In this document: positions 1 through 5,816 of the stretch, piece after piece | How the letters are laid out: every line of letters begins with the position of its first letter | How positions within the stretch are numbered: the stretch's first letter is position 1 | Source: Anaerolineaceae bacterium | GTDB taxonomy: Bacteria; Chloroflexota; Anaerolineae; JAAYZQ01 | Assembly: GCA_012514775.1 (NCBI GenBank) | Contig: JAAYZQ010000524.1 | Span: 1 to 7,484, forward strand | Reading direction: 5' to 3' | DNA length: 7,484 bases | The notes under the pieces: generated by a model | What the model was told of the DNA's origin: nothing | The model's database searches: none | The model's input: the letters and a program-made list of their open reading frames with translations, nothing else | Translations under genes and position numbers: made by a program

Positions 1-524
1 CGCGCATTGCCTTTCGCGTCGGCGAGTATGAGGACGACTTTGGCTATGCCTACAAGGACGCCGCCGGCTGGCACGTCGTATTCCCAAAGACCGAAGGACA
101 GGTGGGCTATGGCCTATCCATGGCGTTGGACGCGAACGGCTTTCCCCACGCCATTTACTCCAACTGGACCCAGGGCGTGATCGAGTACGCCTACATGGAC
201 CCCATAGGCTGGCATTTTGAGAGCATCGAGCCCACGACATTTGGATTCTCAACCAGCCTGGCGCTGGATGCAGCCGGCCGCGTCCACGTCGCCTATCACC
301 AGGGCCTGACCGGCGAGCTGAGGCTCGCCCACCGTGATGTCGGGGGTTGGCACATCGAGACCGTTGCGCCCGTGCCGGGACTGGGCTGGAGCAGCGATCT
401 GGTCTTGGATGCCCAGGGAAAGCCGCACATCACCTACCAGGACGGTTACAACGGCGATCTCCGCTACGCCCACCTTCTCGCGGGAGACCACTTCCTATAC
501 CTTCCCCTGGTTTCAGGGCAGTGA
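1..524 (+). CDS. Secreted repeat protein, beta-propeller-like, C-terminal part only
   Basis: The reading frame is open from the left edge (first full codon at base 3) to a TGA at 522-524, giving 173 residues of a protein whose start lies outside the window. It consists of about three and a half repeats of 46-47 residues with the pattern LALDAxGxPHxxY, then a variable loop, then a YAxxDxxGWHxE segment. Aromatic, glycine and histidine positions recur in register, as in bladed or beta-rich extracellular repeat proteins. The last repeat breaks off into the tail FLYLPLVSGQ; short YLPLV-type endings are, as I recall, frequent on exported Chloroflexota proteins and may be a sorting or anchoring signal. 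No catalytic residues are recognisable, so a binding or structural role outside the cell is the most that can be inferred. Its stop overlaps the end of the convergent minus-strand gene by 12 bases. It has no visible functional link to the phosphate genes. Confidence 0.8.
   Translation, partial: RIAFRVGEYEDDFGYAYKDAAGWHVVFPKTEGQVGYGLSMALDANGFPHAIYSNWTQGVIEYAYMDPIGWHFESIEPTTFGFSTSLALDAAGRVHVAYHQGLTGELRLAHRDVGGWHIETVAPVPGLGWSSDLVLDAQGKPHITYQDGYNGDLRYAHLLAGDHFLYLPLVSGQ
105..482 (+). repeat. Tandem 46-47-residue protein repeats (about 138 bp period)
   Basis: Three successive units begin at 105 (GYGLSMALDANG), 243 (GFSTSLALDAAG) and 384 (GWSSDLVLDAQG). Each runs through PHxxY or VHVAY to a YAY, LAH or YAH segment and, in the first two, GWHxE. 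The end of an earlier unit (FGYAYKDAAGWH) is visible before base 75. Unit lengths are 138, 141 and a truncated about 99 bases before the tail. The similarity is clear in protein and diverged in DNA, so these are old repeats rather than recent tandem copies. Confidence 0.75.
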
Positions 525-777
525 GGCGACCTTGGGGAACTCGAATGCTACCCAGCGGCCCCTGTCGCGGACCGACAGGGGCGCCGTCCGCGCCAGCCGG
601 ACGATGCGGTGGTCGGGGATGGCCGGGATCTCGGCCGTCAAGGTCGCGGATCTGCTGCCGCGCGCGGGCAAGGTGCGCGGCCCAGGCCGGCCGCAGCTCG
701 TCCACGGTCGGCCGCACCTCCTCCCGGCCGTGGACCTCGTCGTAAATCGATTGCAGGGCTGCGGGCAACTCCTCCAT
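513..777 (-). pseudogene. Small gene of unknown function, apparently split by a +1 frameshift
   Basis: An ATG at 777-775 is preceded by GGAGGAGG (786-793, 8-base spacing) and a consensus-like promoter. The first 46 codons (777-640) begin [17 protein letters not shown] and end in ARQQIRDL with typical G/C third positions. Beyond that the same frame turns into Pro/Arg/Gly-rich sequence ([15 protein letters not shown]). The neighbouring frame instead reads like real protein ([13 protein letters not shown] to [15 protein letters not shown]) and stops at 513. Skipping one base around 639 joins the two into a coherent 87-residue protein with a charged, probably helical N-terminal half and a short beta-rich end. 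Without the skip the first frame would continue to 430, giving 115 residues antisense to the repeat-protein gene. I do not recognise the family. A real inactivating indel, a sequencing error and, less likely, recoding all remain possible; no stop codon or obvious slippery run sits at the junction. Confidence 0.55.
558..582. terminator. Perfect 10-bp hairpin after the repeat-protein gene
   Basis: Bases 558-567 and 573-582 are exactly complementary (GCCCCTGTCG / CGACAGGGGC) around a 5-base loop. The hairpin starts 33 bases after the stop of the repeat-protein gene, where a transcript end would be expected. However, no T-run follows on either strand, so it does not meet the usual intrinsic-terminator definition. 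It also lies inside the 3' coding part of the minus-strand gene. It could be an mRNA 3'-end stabiliser, part of a factor-dependent terminator, or chance in GC-rich coding DNA. Confidence 0.3.
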
Positions 778-833
778 ACCAGCGGCCTCCTCCGACGCTC
801 GCGCAGCGACGCGCCCCGCTGCGACTCGCCCCC

Positions 834-862
834 ATTATAAGCCCGAGTGCCGGGAAGGGCAA
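834..862 (-). promoter_or_regulatory. Leftward sigma70-type promoter for the small split gene
   Basis: On the minus strand TTGCCC (857-862, four of six matches to TTGACA) is followed after 17 bases by a perfect TATAAT (834-839). Transcription would start near 827, leaving about 50 bases before the ATG at 777, with GGAGGAGG in between. Spacing and order are canonical. An intact promoter and ribosome binding site suggest that the small gene was functional until recently or still is. Confidence 0.65.
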
Positions 863-875
863 ACCCGGGCATGGG

Positions 876-903
876 CCGGCGGGAGTGCTGCCTTGCCCGC
901 CGG
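876..903. promoter_or_regulatory. Perfect inverted repeat between the divergent promoters (possible operator)
   Basis: CCGGCGGG (876-883) and CCCGCCGG (896-903) are exact reverse complements separated by 12 bases, so equivalent half-site positions are 20 bp apart. The repeat lies 13 bases upstream of the leftward -35 element and 29 bases upstream of the rightward -35 element. The position suits a dimeric regulator acting on both promoters, but the repeat is pure G/C in GC-rich DNA and could be a chance hairpin. Confidence 0.3.
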
Positions 904-932
904 GAACCCCCCTGGTCGCGTGGGGCGGCTTT

Positions 933-961
933 TTGACCTTGCCCTGCGCGCGATGTATAAT
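933..961 (+). promoter_or_regulatory. Strong sigma70-type promoter for the response regulator-kinase pair
   Basis: TTGACC (933-938, five of six) is followed after 17 bases by a perfect TATAAT (956-961). The expected start near 968 leaves a leader of about 19 bases carrying GGAGAGGAG before the ATG at 987. No 11-bp PHO-type repeats like those before pstS are evident here, so basal expression may not need phosphorylated regulator. Confidence 0.75.
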
Positions 962-986
962 CGTTGCAGCGGAGAGGAGCCGTGAT

Positions 987-1766
987 ATGAGTAAGAACGG
1001 GGACGTGGACAAGAACGAGGCAAGAGGGTCCGAGCAGCCGGGTAGGGTCCTGGTGGTTGAAGACGACCTGACGCTGCTGGAGACCCTGGAGTACAACCTG
1101 TCCCGCGAGGGCTACCGGGTCGTCACCGCCGCCGACGGCCTGGCGGCCCTGGATGTGGCGCGCGCCGAGCGGCCGGACCTCGTCGTCCTGGACGTGATGC
1201 TGCCGGGGATGGATGGCTTTGAGGTTTGCCGCACCCTGCGGCGCGAAACCAACGTGCCCATCTTGATGCTGACCGCCCGCGCCGACGAGGTGGACCGGGT
1301 GGTGGGGCTGGAGGTGGGCGCCGACGACTATCTCACCAAGCCCTTCTCCATGCGCGAGCTTCTGGCGCGGGTGAAGGCGCTCCTGCGCCGCGTGCGCCTC
1401 ATCCGTGAGGACGCCCTCGCCGCGCTCGGCACGAACGCGGCCGGGGAGGATGCTGTGCCCACCTCCCCACGGCTGGTCTTTGGCGACCTGGTCATCGACG
1501 CGGACCGTCGCGAGGTGTTGCTGGGGAGCGAGTCGCTGCGGCTCAAGCCCAGGGAGTTCGAGCTGCTCCTCTTCCTGGCCCGCCACAAGGGCATGGCCCT
1601 GTCCCGCGACCTGCTGCTGGAACGGGTGTGGGGTTACGAGTATGGCGGAGGCAGCCGCACGGTCGACGTGCACGTGCGCTGGCTGCGAGAAAAGGTCGAG
1701 ACCGACCCGGCCAATCCCGAGCGCATCGTCACCGTGCGGGGCGTCGGCTACTGCTTCGAGGGCTAG
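987..1766 (+). CDS. phoB: PhoB/PhoP-type OmpR-family response regulator
   Basis: This 259-residue two-domain DNA-binding regulator is the likely transcriptional activator of the phosphate genes downstream. The receiver domain spans about residues 19-135, with acidic residues E25-D26-D27, phosphoacceptor D69 ([12 protein letters not shown]), T96 in LTARAD and K118 in LTKPF. An OmpR/PhoB winged helix covers about 160-257, with the recognition-helix region [16 protein letters not shown] and the closing RGVGYCFEG. The two are joined by a roughly 25-residue linker. The first 18 residues are a charged extension that precedes the usual receiver start. The ATG at 987 is chosen because GGAGAGGAG lies 7 bases upstream and a consensus promoter lies just before it; the frame stays open further upstream but would run through the promoter. 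The paired kinase follows after 3 bases. The PhoB/PhoP assignment rests mainly on context with the kinase and pst genes; the fold itself is certain. Confidence 0.93.
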   Translation: MSKNGDVDKNEARGSEQPGRVLVVEDDLTLLETLEYNLSREGYRVVTAADGLAALDVARAERPDLVVLDVMLPGMDGFEVCRTLRRETNVPILMLTARADEVDRVVGLEVGADDYLTKPFSMRELLARVKALLRRVRLIREDALAALGTNAAGEDAVPTSPRLVFGDLVIDADRREVLLGSESLRLKPREFELLLFLARHKGMALSRDLLLERVWGYEYGGGSRTVDVHVRWLREKVETDPANPERIVTVRGVGYCFEG

Positions 1767-1769
1767 GCC

Positions 1770-3569
1770 ATGTTTCGTCGCCTGCGCTGGCGCATCGCCC
1801 TGCCCTACGTGGCCCTCATCCTGGCCGCCACCCTGGGCCTGACCTTTTACCTCTCGGACCAGGTGCGGCAGGTGCGCCTGGCCGACCTGGAGGCCCAACT
1901 GCTGGCCGATGCCCGGCTGCTGGCCGGCGACGTGGCCCCCTTCCTCCAGGACGGGAGCGAGCCCGTGGCCCTGGACGCCCTGGCGCGGGCGTGGGCCGAT
2001 GCCCTGGGGGCACGGGTGACGATGGTGGCCGCCGACGGCACGGTCGTCGGCGAGTCCCATGAAGACCGGGCGCAGATGGGGGATCACCTGGGACGGCCCG
2101 AAGTGCGGCGGGCGCTGGACGCCGGGCAGGGCATCAGCCGGCGTTACAGCGCCACCGTGGGCTACGAGATGATGTACGCCGCCGTGCCCATCCGGGGCGA
2201 CGGGGGGCAGGTGCTGGGCGTGATGCGCGTGGCCCTTCCCCTGGACGAGATCGAGGCCAACGCCGGCCGCCTGCGGCAGAACATCCTGATGGCCGGGCTG
2301 CTGGTCGCGCTGCTGGCGGCGCTGCTGGCCGTTTTCCTGGCCGGGCGCACCACCCGGCCCCTGCGGCAGTTGACGGCCGTCGCGGGGCGCATGGCTGCCG
2401 GCGACCTGGATGCCCACCCCCTTCCCTCCCGCAGCGACGAGGTGGGCCAGCTCACCCGGGCCTTTAACCACATGGCCGGCCGGATCCGCGAGCAGGTGAC
2501 GAGCCTTGCCGAGGAGCAGGCCCGGCTGGCCGCCGTCCTGGACCACATGGCCGACGGGGTGATCATCACCGGCGAGAGGGGCCACGTGCGGCTGCTCAAC
2601 GCCGCCGCGGCCCGCCTCCTGGGCACCGACGAGGAGCGAGCGCTGGGACGCCCCTTTGCCGAGGTGGCGCCCTACTACCCCCTCATCGAGCTGTGGAAAG
2701 CGTGCCGCGACGAGGGCGTGGAGCAGGTCGAAACGGTGGAGGTCAGCCCCCAGGGGCTGTTTCTGCAAGCCATTGTCACCCCCTTTTCGCAAGCGGGAGC
2801 GGAGAGCTACCTGGTCATCCTGCAAGACCTGACGCGCATCCGCCGCCTGGAGACGGTGCGCCGCGACTTTATCAGCAACATCTCCCACGAGCTGCGCACC
2901 CCCCTGGCCGGGCTGAGGGCCCTGGTCGATACCCTGCGCGGCGGCGCCATCGAGGACCAGCCGGCGGCCAGGCGGTTCCTGGAGCGCATGGACGTGGAGG
3001 TGGATGCCCTTGCCCAGATGGTGGAGGAGCTCCTGGAGTTGTCGCGCATCGAGTCGGGGCAGGCACCCCTGCGCCTGGTGCCGACGCCGGTGGCCGACGT
3101 CGTCATCCCCCCGGTGGAGCGCCTGCGGCCCCAGGCCGAGCGGGCCGGGCTGCAGATCGAGCTGGACATCGCGCCCGAGATCCCGAATGCCGGGCCGGCG
3201 CTGCCGCCCCGCGCACCCCACGTCCTGGCCGACGCCGACCGGGCGCGGCTGGTGCTCACCAACCTGGTCCACAATGCCGTGAAATTCACGCCGCCGGGCG
3301 GGCGCATCACAGTAGCCGCCCGGCCCGCCGCGGGTGAGGTCATCTTTTCCGTGGCCGACACGGGCGTCGGCATTCCCGCCGCTGACCTGCCGCGCATCTT
3401 TGAGCGATTCTACAAGGCCGACCGGGCCCGGAGCGGCGGCGGTACCGGCCTGGGGCTCGCCATCGCCAAGCACATCGTCCAGGGGCACGGCGGGCGCATC
3501 TGGGCCGAGAGCGTCGTGGGCCAGGGCAGCACCTTTTATTTCACGCTGCGTTCCGCAGGCGAGGGATGA
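1770..3569 (+). CDS. phoR: PhoR-type phosphate-sensing membrane histidine kinase
   Basis: This 599-residue sensor kinase is expected to phosphorylate the preceding regulator. In order it has a transmembrane helix (about 9-28), an extracytoplasmic domain of about 140 residues (30-170), a second helix (172-191) and HAMP (192-245, TTRPLRQLT to DEVGQL). These are followed by PAS (about 253-355, VLDHMADGVIITG), a HisKA dimerisation helix with H373 in SNISHELRTPLAG, and a HATPase_c domain. The ATPase shows an N box at N502 (HNAVKFTP), a G1 box DTGVG (530-534), an F box RIFERFYK and a G2 box GGTGLGL. All catalytic motifs are intact. A Pro/Ala-rich stretch (about 471-484) interrupts the start of the ATPase region. 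The large outer domain resembles Gram-positive PhoR/PnpS; E. coli PhoR has almost none. The ATG lies 3 bases after the regulator stop with GAGGG 7 bases upstream, so translation is probably coupled. The ligand of the outer domain cannot be read from sequence. Confidence 0.92.
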   Translation: MFRRLRWRIALPYVALILAATLGLTFYLSDQVRQVRLADLEAQLLADARLLAGDVAPFLQDGSEPVALDALARAWADALGARVTMVAADGTVVGESHEDRAQMGDHLGRPEVRRALDAGQGISRRYSATVGYEMMYAAVPIRGDGGQVLGVMRVALPLDEIEANAGRLRQNILMAGLLVALLAALLAVFLAGRTTRPLRQLTAVAGRMAAGDLDAHPLPSRSDEVGQLTRAFNHMAGRIREQVTSLAEEQARLAAVLDHMADGVIITGERGHVRLLNAAAARLLGTDEERALGRPFAEVAPYYPLIELWKACRDEGVEQVETVEVSPQGLFLQAIVTPFSQAGAESYLVILQDLTRIRRLETVRRDFISNISHELRTPLAGLRALVDTLRGGAIEDQPAARRFLERMDVEVDALAQMVEELLELSRIESGQAPLRLVPTPVADVVIPPVERLRPQAERAGLQIELDIAPEIPNAGPALPPRAPHVLADADRARLVLTNLVHNAVKFTPPGGRITVAARPAAGEVIFSVADTGVGIPAADLPRIFERFYKADRARSGGGTGLGLAIAKHIVQGHGGRIWAESVVGQGSTFYFTLRSAGEG

Positions 3570-3585
3570 CCGCGGGCGCCCAGGG

Positions 3586-3651
3586 CTTGACCGGTTGTTA
3601 ACAATTTCTTGGCCAACCGTTAACATTCCGTTGATTGCCCGTTAAACAAGG
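3586..3651 (+). promoter_or_regulatory. PHO-box array: six tandem 11-bp units upstream of pstS
   Basis: Units start at 3586, 3597, 3608, 3619, 3630 and 3641. Their first seven bases are CTTGACC, GTTAACA, CTTGGCC, GTTAACA, GTTGATT and GTTAAAC. T is fixed at positions 2 and 3, position 1 is always G or C, and positions 4-5 are always purine. The GTTAACA-like units recur every 22 bp, alternating with weaker ones. PhoB/PhoP regulators bind head-to-tail direct repeats with 11-bp spacing (Bacillus TTAACA-like, Streptomyces GTTCACC-like), so this is the probable binding site of the regulator encoded upstream. The array ends 5 bases before the pstS -10 element. The region is AT-richer than its surroundings. 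Confidence 0.8.
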
Positions 3652-3662
3652 GCTGGTACACT
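3635..3662 (+). promoter_or_regulatory. pstS promoter with extended -10 element
   Basis: TGG-TACACT (extended TGn at 3654-3656, -10 hexamer at 3657-3662, four of six matches) is preceded at 16 bases by TTGCCC (3635-3640). The -35 is weak and lies within the PHO-box array, as expected of an activator-dependent promoter. A start near 3669 gives a leader of about 52 bases. The leader carries TAAGGAGAG (3705-3713), whose AGGAG core lies 9 bases before the pstS ATG. Confidence 0.5.
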
Positions 3663-3720
3663 CTTCCCGGCAGGCAAAGCCGTGCCAGAAATCAATCATG
3701 CACGTAAGGAGAGTGTACCC

Positions 3721-4758
3721 ATGTCAAGATGGATCTTGTTGGTGAGCCTGGTGGTCGCCGGACTTTTGCTGGGCGCCTGCGGAGGCGCGGAGCGGGCGGC
3801 TGCTCCCCCGGTGGGGGCCGAGAGCGGCGCCACGCCAGAGATGGAGCAGGCCGTCCAGGCGGAAGTGCAGGGGGAAGTGAACGGGGACGATGACCCGGCC
3901 CTGCCCGAGGTGAACCCCCTGGAGGTGACGGGCGACATTGTCACGGCCGGCAGCTCGACGGTCTATCCCCTGTCGGAGGCCATGGCCGAGCGGTTCCAGG
4001 ACGAGGGCTACGCGGGCAACATCACCATCGACAGCATCGGCTCCGGTGCCGGCTTTGAGCGCTTTTGCGTGCAGGGCGAGACCGACGTGGCGAACGCCAG
4101 CCGGCCCATCAAGGAGTCGGAGGCAGAGTCGTGCCGGACCATCGGCCGCGAGCCCATCGAGTTCCGCGTGGGCACCGATGCCCTGGCCGTGGTCGTCAGC
4201 CAGGAGAACGACTTCCTCGAGAACGCCACCCTGGACGACCTGGCCCTCATCTTTTCCACGGCCGAGACGTGGGCCGACGTAAACCCCGACTGGCCCGAGG
4301 AGCCCATCCAGCGCTTTATCCCCGGCACCGACAGCGGCACCTTTGACTACCTGGTCGAAGCGGTCTTTGACGAGGACAAGGGGCCCATCCTCAACGCCTC
4401 GAACACCCAACTGAGCGAGGACGACAACGTCCTGGTGCAGGGTGTCCTGGGCAGCCCCTACGCCATCGGCTTCTTTGGCTATGCCTACTATGCCGAGAAC
4501 GCCGCCGCACTCAAGATCCTGTCCATCGAGGGCGTGGCGCCCGGCGCCGAGTCGGTCGACTCGGGCGACTACCCGCTGGCCCGGCCGCTGTTCATCTACT
4601 CCACGGCGGGCATCATGGCCGAAAAGCCCCAGGTGGCGGCCTTTATCAACTTTTACCTGTCCTACGTCGACGAGGAGATCGGCGAGGTTGGCTACTTCCC
4701 GGCCAGCGCCGAGGCCCTCGATGCCGCCAGGCAGGCCTGGCTCGAGGCCGGGCAGTAG
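3721..4758 (+). CDS. pstS: Phosphate-binding lipoprotein PstS
   Basis: This 345-residue solute-binding protein of the high-affinity phosphate ABC transporter captures inorganic phosphate outside the membrane. The N-terminus is a lipoprotein signal peptide, hydrophobic from W4 to G18 with lipobox LGAC and lipidated Cys20. An acidic, Ala-rich spacer follows (about 21-70). The binding domain shows the family's phosphate-contact motifs: TAGSSTVYP (75-83), SIGSGAGF (105-112), D122 with ASRPI (126-130), and PGTDSGTFD (201-209). Cys116 and Cys138 flank the ASRPI loop and may form a disulfide, an inference from position. The ATG at 3721 is chosen over an in-frame GTG at 3682 because AGGAG lies 9 bases upstream of it and the signal peptide begins directly there. 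It sits behind the PHO-box array and is followed by a 98-base gap with a hairpin, then pstC. Confidence 0.96.
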   Translation: MSRWILLVSLVVAGLLLGACGGAERAAAPPVGAESGATPEMEQAVQAEVQGEVNGDDDPALPEVNPLEVTGDIVTAGSSTVYPLSEAMAERFQDEGYAGNITIDSIGSGAGFERFCVQGETDVANASRPIKESEAESCRTIGREPIEFRVGTDALAVVVSQENDFLENATLDDLALIFSTAETWADVNPDWPEEPIQRFIPGTDSGTFDYLVEAVFDEDKGPILNASNTQLSEDDNVLVQGVLGSPYAIGFFGYAYYAENAAALKILSIEGVAPGAESVDSGDYPLARPLFIYSTAGIMAEKPQVAAFINFYLSYVDEEIGEVGYFPASAEALDAARQAWLEAGQ

Positions 4759-4806
4759 GGAGGCCCGAGATCGCGGCTCATAGGCCAGCCGTCCGATCCG
4801 TCCCCC

Positions 4807-4826
4807 GCGGCCCGGCCAGGGGCCGC
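4807..4826 (+). terminator. GC-only hairpin in the pstS-pstC gap (attenuator or mRNA stabiliser)
   Basis: GCGGCCC (4807-4813) and GGGCCGC (4820-4826) form a perfect 7-bp stem with a 6-base loop, 48 bases after the pstS stop and 30 bases before the pstC start. No T-run follows, so full termination is unlikely. Hairpins after a binding-protein gene are known in other ABC operons to protect the upstream message or reduce read-through, giving more binding protein than permease. That role is inferred here. A weaker 5-bp stem (CGGCT 4774-4778 / AGCCG 4787-4791) lies just upstream. Confidence 0.4.
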
Positions 4827-4856
4827 CACGGAACGGCGCGTGATCCGAGGAAGTGC

Positions 4857-5816
4857 ATGCATCAAGAGGCAACCATGGCCGCCCAGGCCACCCCCCAGCC
4901 GGCGGCCGACCCCGACATCCGGCTTGCTTTGCGCAGGCGCAGGCGCCCCCACGAGACCCTGATCCAGGGTCTCCTGTTTGCCTGTGGTGCCCTGTCGATC
5001 CTGACCACGCTGGGCATCGCCTACGGCCTGGCCCGGGAATCGCTGAGCTTCCTGACCTCGGTCCCCCTGGTCGAGTTCTTGACGGGGGGCCGCTGGAACC
5101 CGCAGATCGGCCACTTTGGTATCTGGCCCCTGGCCACGGCGACGCTGCGCACCAGCACGATAGCCATGCTGGTGGCCATGCCCTTGGGCCTGGCGGTGGC
5201 CATCTATCTCAGCGAATACGCCTCGCCGCGGGCGCGGGGCATCCTGAAGCCCGTGCTGGAGGTGCTGTCGGGCATCCCCACGGTGGTCTATGGCTACTTT
5301 GCCCTGACCTTCATGACGCCCCTCCTGCGCAGCTTGCTGGGGGCAGACGCCGTCCAGATCTATAACACCGCCGCGGCCGGCATTGTCATCGGCATCCTGA
5401 TCCTGCCCTTTGTCAGCTCCATGGGCGAGGACGCCCTGAGCGCCGTTCCCCGCTCGCTGAGGGAGGCGGCCTATGCCATGGGTGCGACCCGCTGGGAGAC
5501 GGCCGTGCAGGTGGTGGTGCCGGCGGCGTTGTCGGGCCTTGCCGCCGCCTTTATCGTGTCGGTGTCGCGGGCCATCGGCGAGACGATGGTCGTGGCCATC
5601 GCCGCCGGGGCCGGGCCGAACCTGACCCTGAATCCCTTTGTGGCCGCCGAGACCATGACCGGCCACATCGTGCGCATCAGCGGCGGCGACCTGAGCTACG
5701 ATTCCATCGACTATAACAGCATCTTTGCCATCGGCCTGGTGCTGTTCCTGATGACGCTGGGCCTGAACATCCTGAGCCAGCGCATCGTGCGCCGGTTCCG
5801 GGAGGCCTACGAGTGA
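4857..5816 (+). CDS. pstC: Phosphate ABC transporter permease PstC
   Basis: This 319-residue integral membrane subunit forms the phosphate channel together with PstA. A basic cytoplasmic N-terminus (about 1-35, including five consecutive Arg after residue 25) precedes about six hydrophobic helices near 36-58, 97-118, 135-157, 172-190, 225-248 and 287-307. The PstC-like [13 protein letters not shown] motif is at about 138-150. The cytoplasmic EAA loop that contacts the ATPase runs from E203 ([12 protein letters not shown]) to P222, followed by [10 protein letters not shown], which PstC and PstA share. Length is normal for the family. The ATG at 4857 has GAGG 6 bases upstream. An in-frame ATG at 4875 with AAGAGG 5 bases before it is an equally plausible start and would remove six residues. 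The 3' end overlaps pstA by one base. Confidence 0.95.
   Translation: MHQEATMAAQATPQPAADPDIRLALRRRRRPHETLIQGLLFACGALSILTTLGIAYGLARESLSFLTSVPLVEFLTGGRWNPQIGHFGIWPLATATLRTSTIAMLVAMPLGLAVAIYLSEYASPRARGILKPVLEVLSGIPTVVYGYFALTFMTPLLRSLLGADAVQIYNTAAAGIVIGILILPFVSSMGEDALSAVPRSLREAAYAMGATRWETAVQVVVPAALSGLAAAFIVSVSRAIGETMVVAIAAGAGPNLTLNPFVAAETMTGHIVRISGGDLSYDSIDYNSIFAIGLVLFLMTLGLNILSQRIVRRFREAYE

Noticed and set aside
636..648. Possible programmed +1 frameshift in the small minus-strand gene (CTT GAC at the junction, reminiscent of the RF2 CTT-TGA-C site).
   Set aside because: There is no in-frame stop or strong slippery codon at the junction, so an indel or a sequencing error is the simpler explanation.
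899..934. A terminator-like GCCG...CCCC / GGGG...CGGC stem followed by five T (930-934).
   Set aside because: The stem needs a 4-base bulge and an 11-base loop, no rightward gene would end there, and the T-run is part of the phoB -35 region.
609..986. An upstream extension of the response regulator frame by 126 codons.
   Set aside because: It would run through the rightward promoter and the antisense small gene. It is Arg/Pro/Gly-rich, and the ATG at 987 has a strong ribosome binding site and gives the normal family length.
513..3626. A 1037-codon open frame on the minus strand.
   Set aside because: It is antisense to the regulator and kinase genes, which have all their family motifs. Its composition (runs of Gly, Gln, His, Arg, Pro) is that of a stop-free shadow in GC-rich DNA. 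Only its last 42 codons look coding, and these belong to the small split gene.
3724..4872. A 382-codon minus-strand open frame opposite pstS, and a similar one at 4692-5666 opposite pstC.
   Set aside because: Both are shadows of strongly supported transporter genes with no recognisable motifs and no credible promoter or ribosome binding site.
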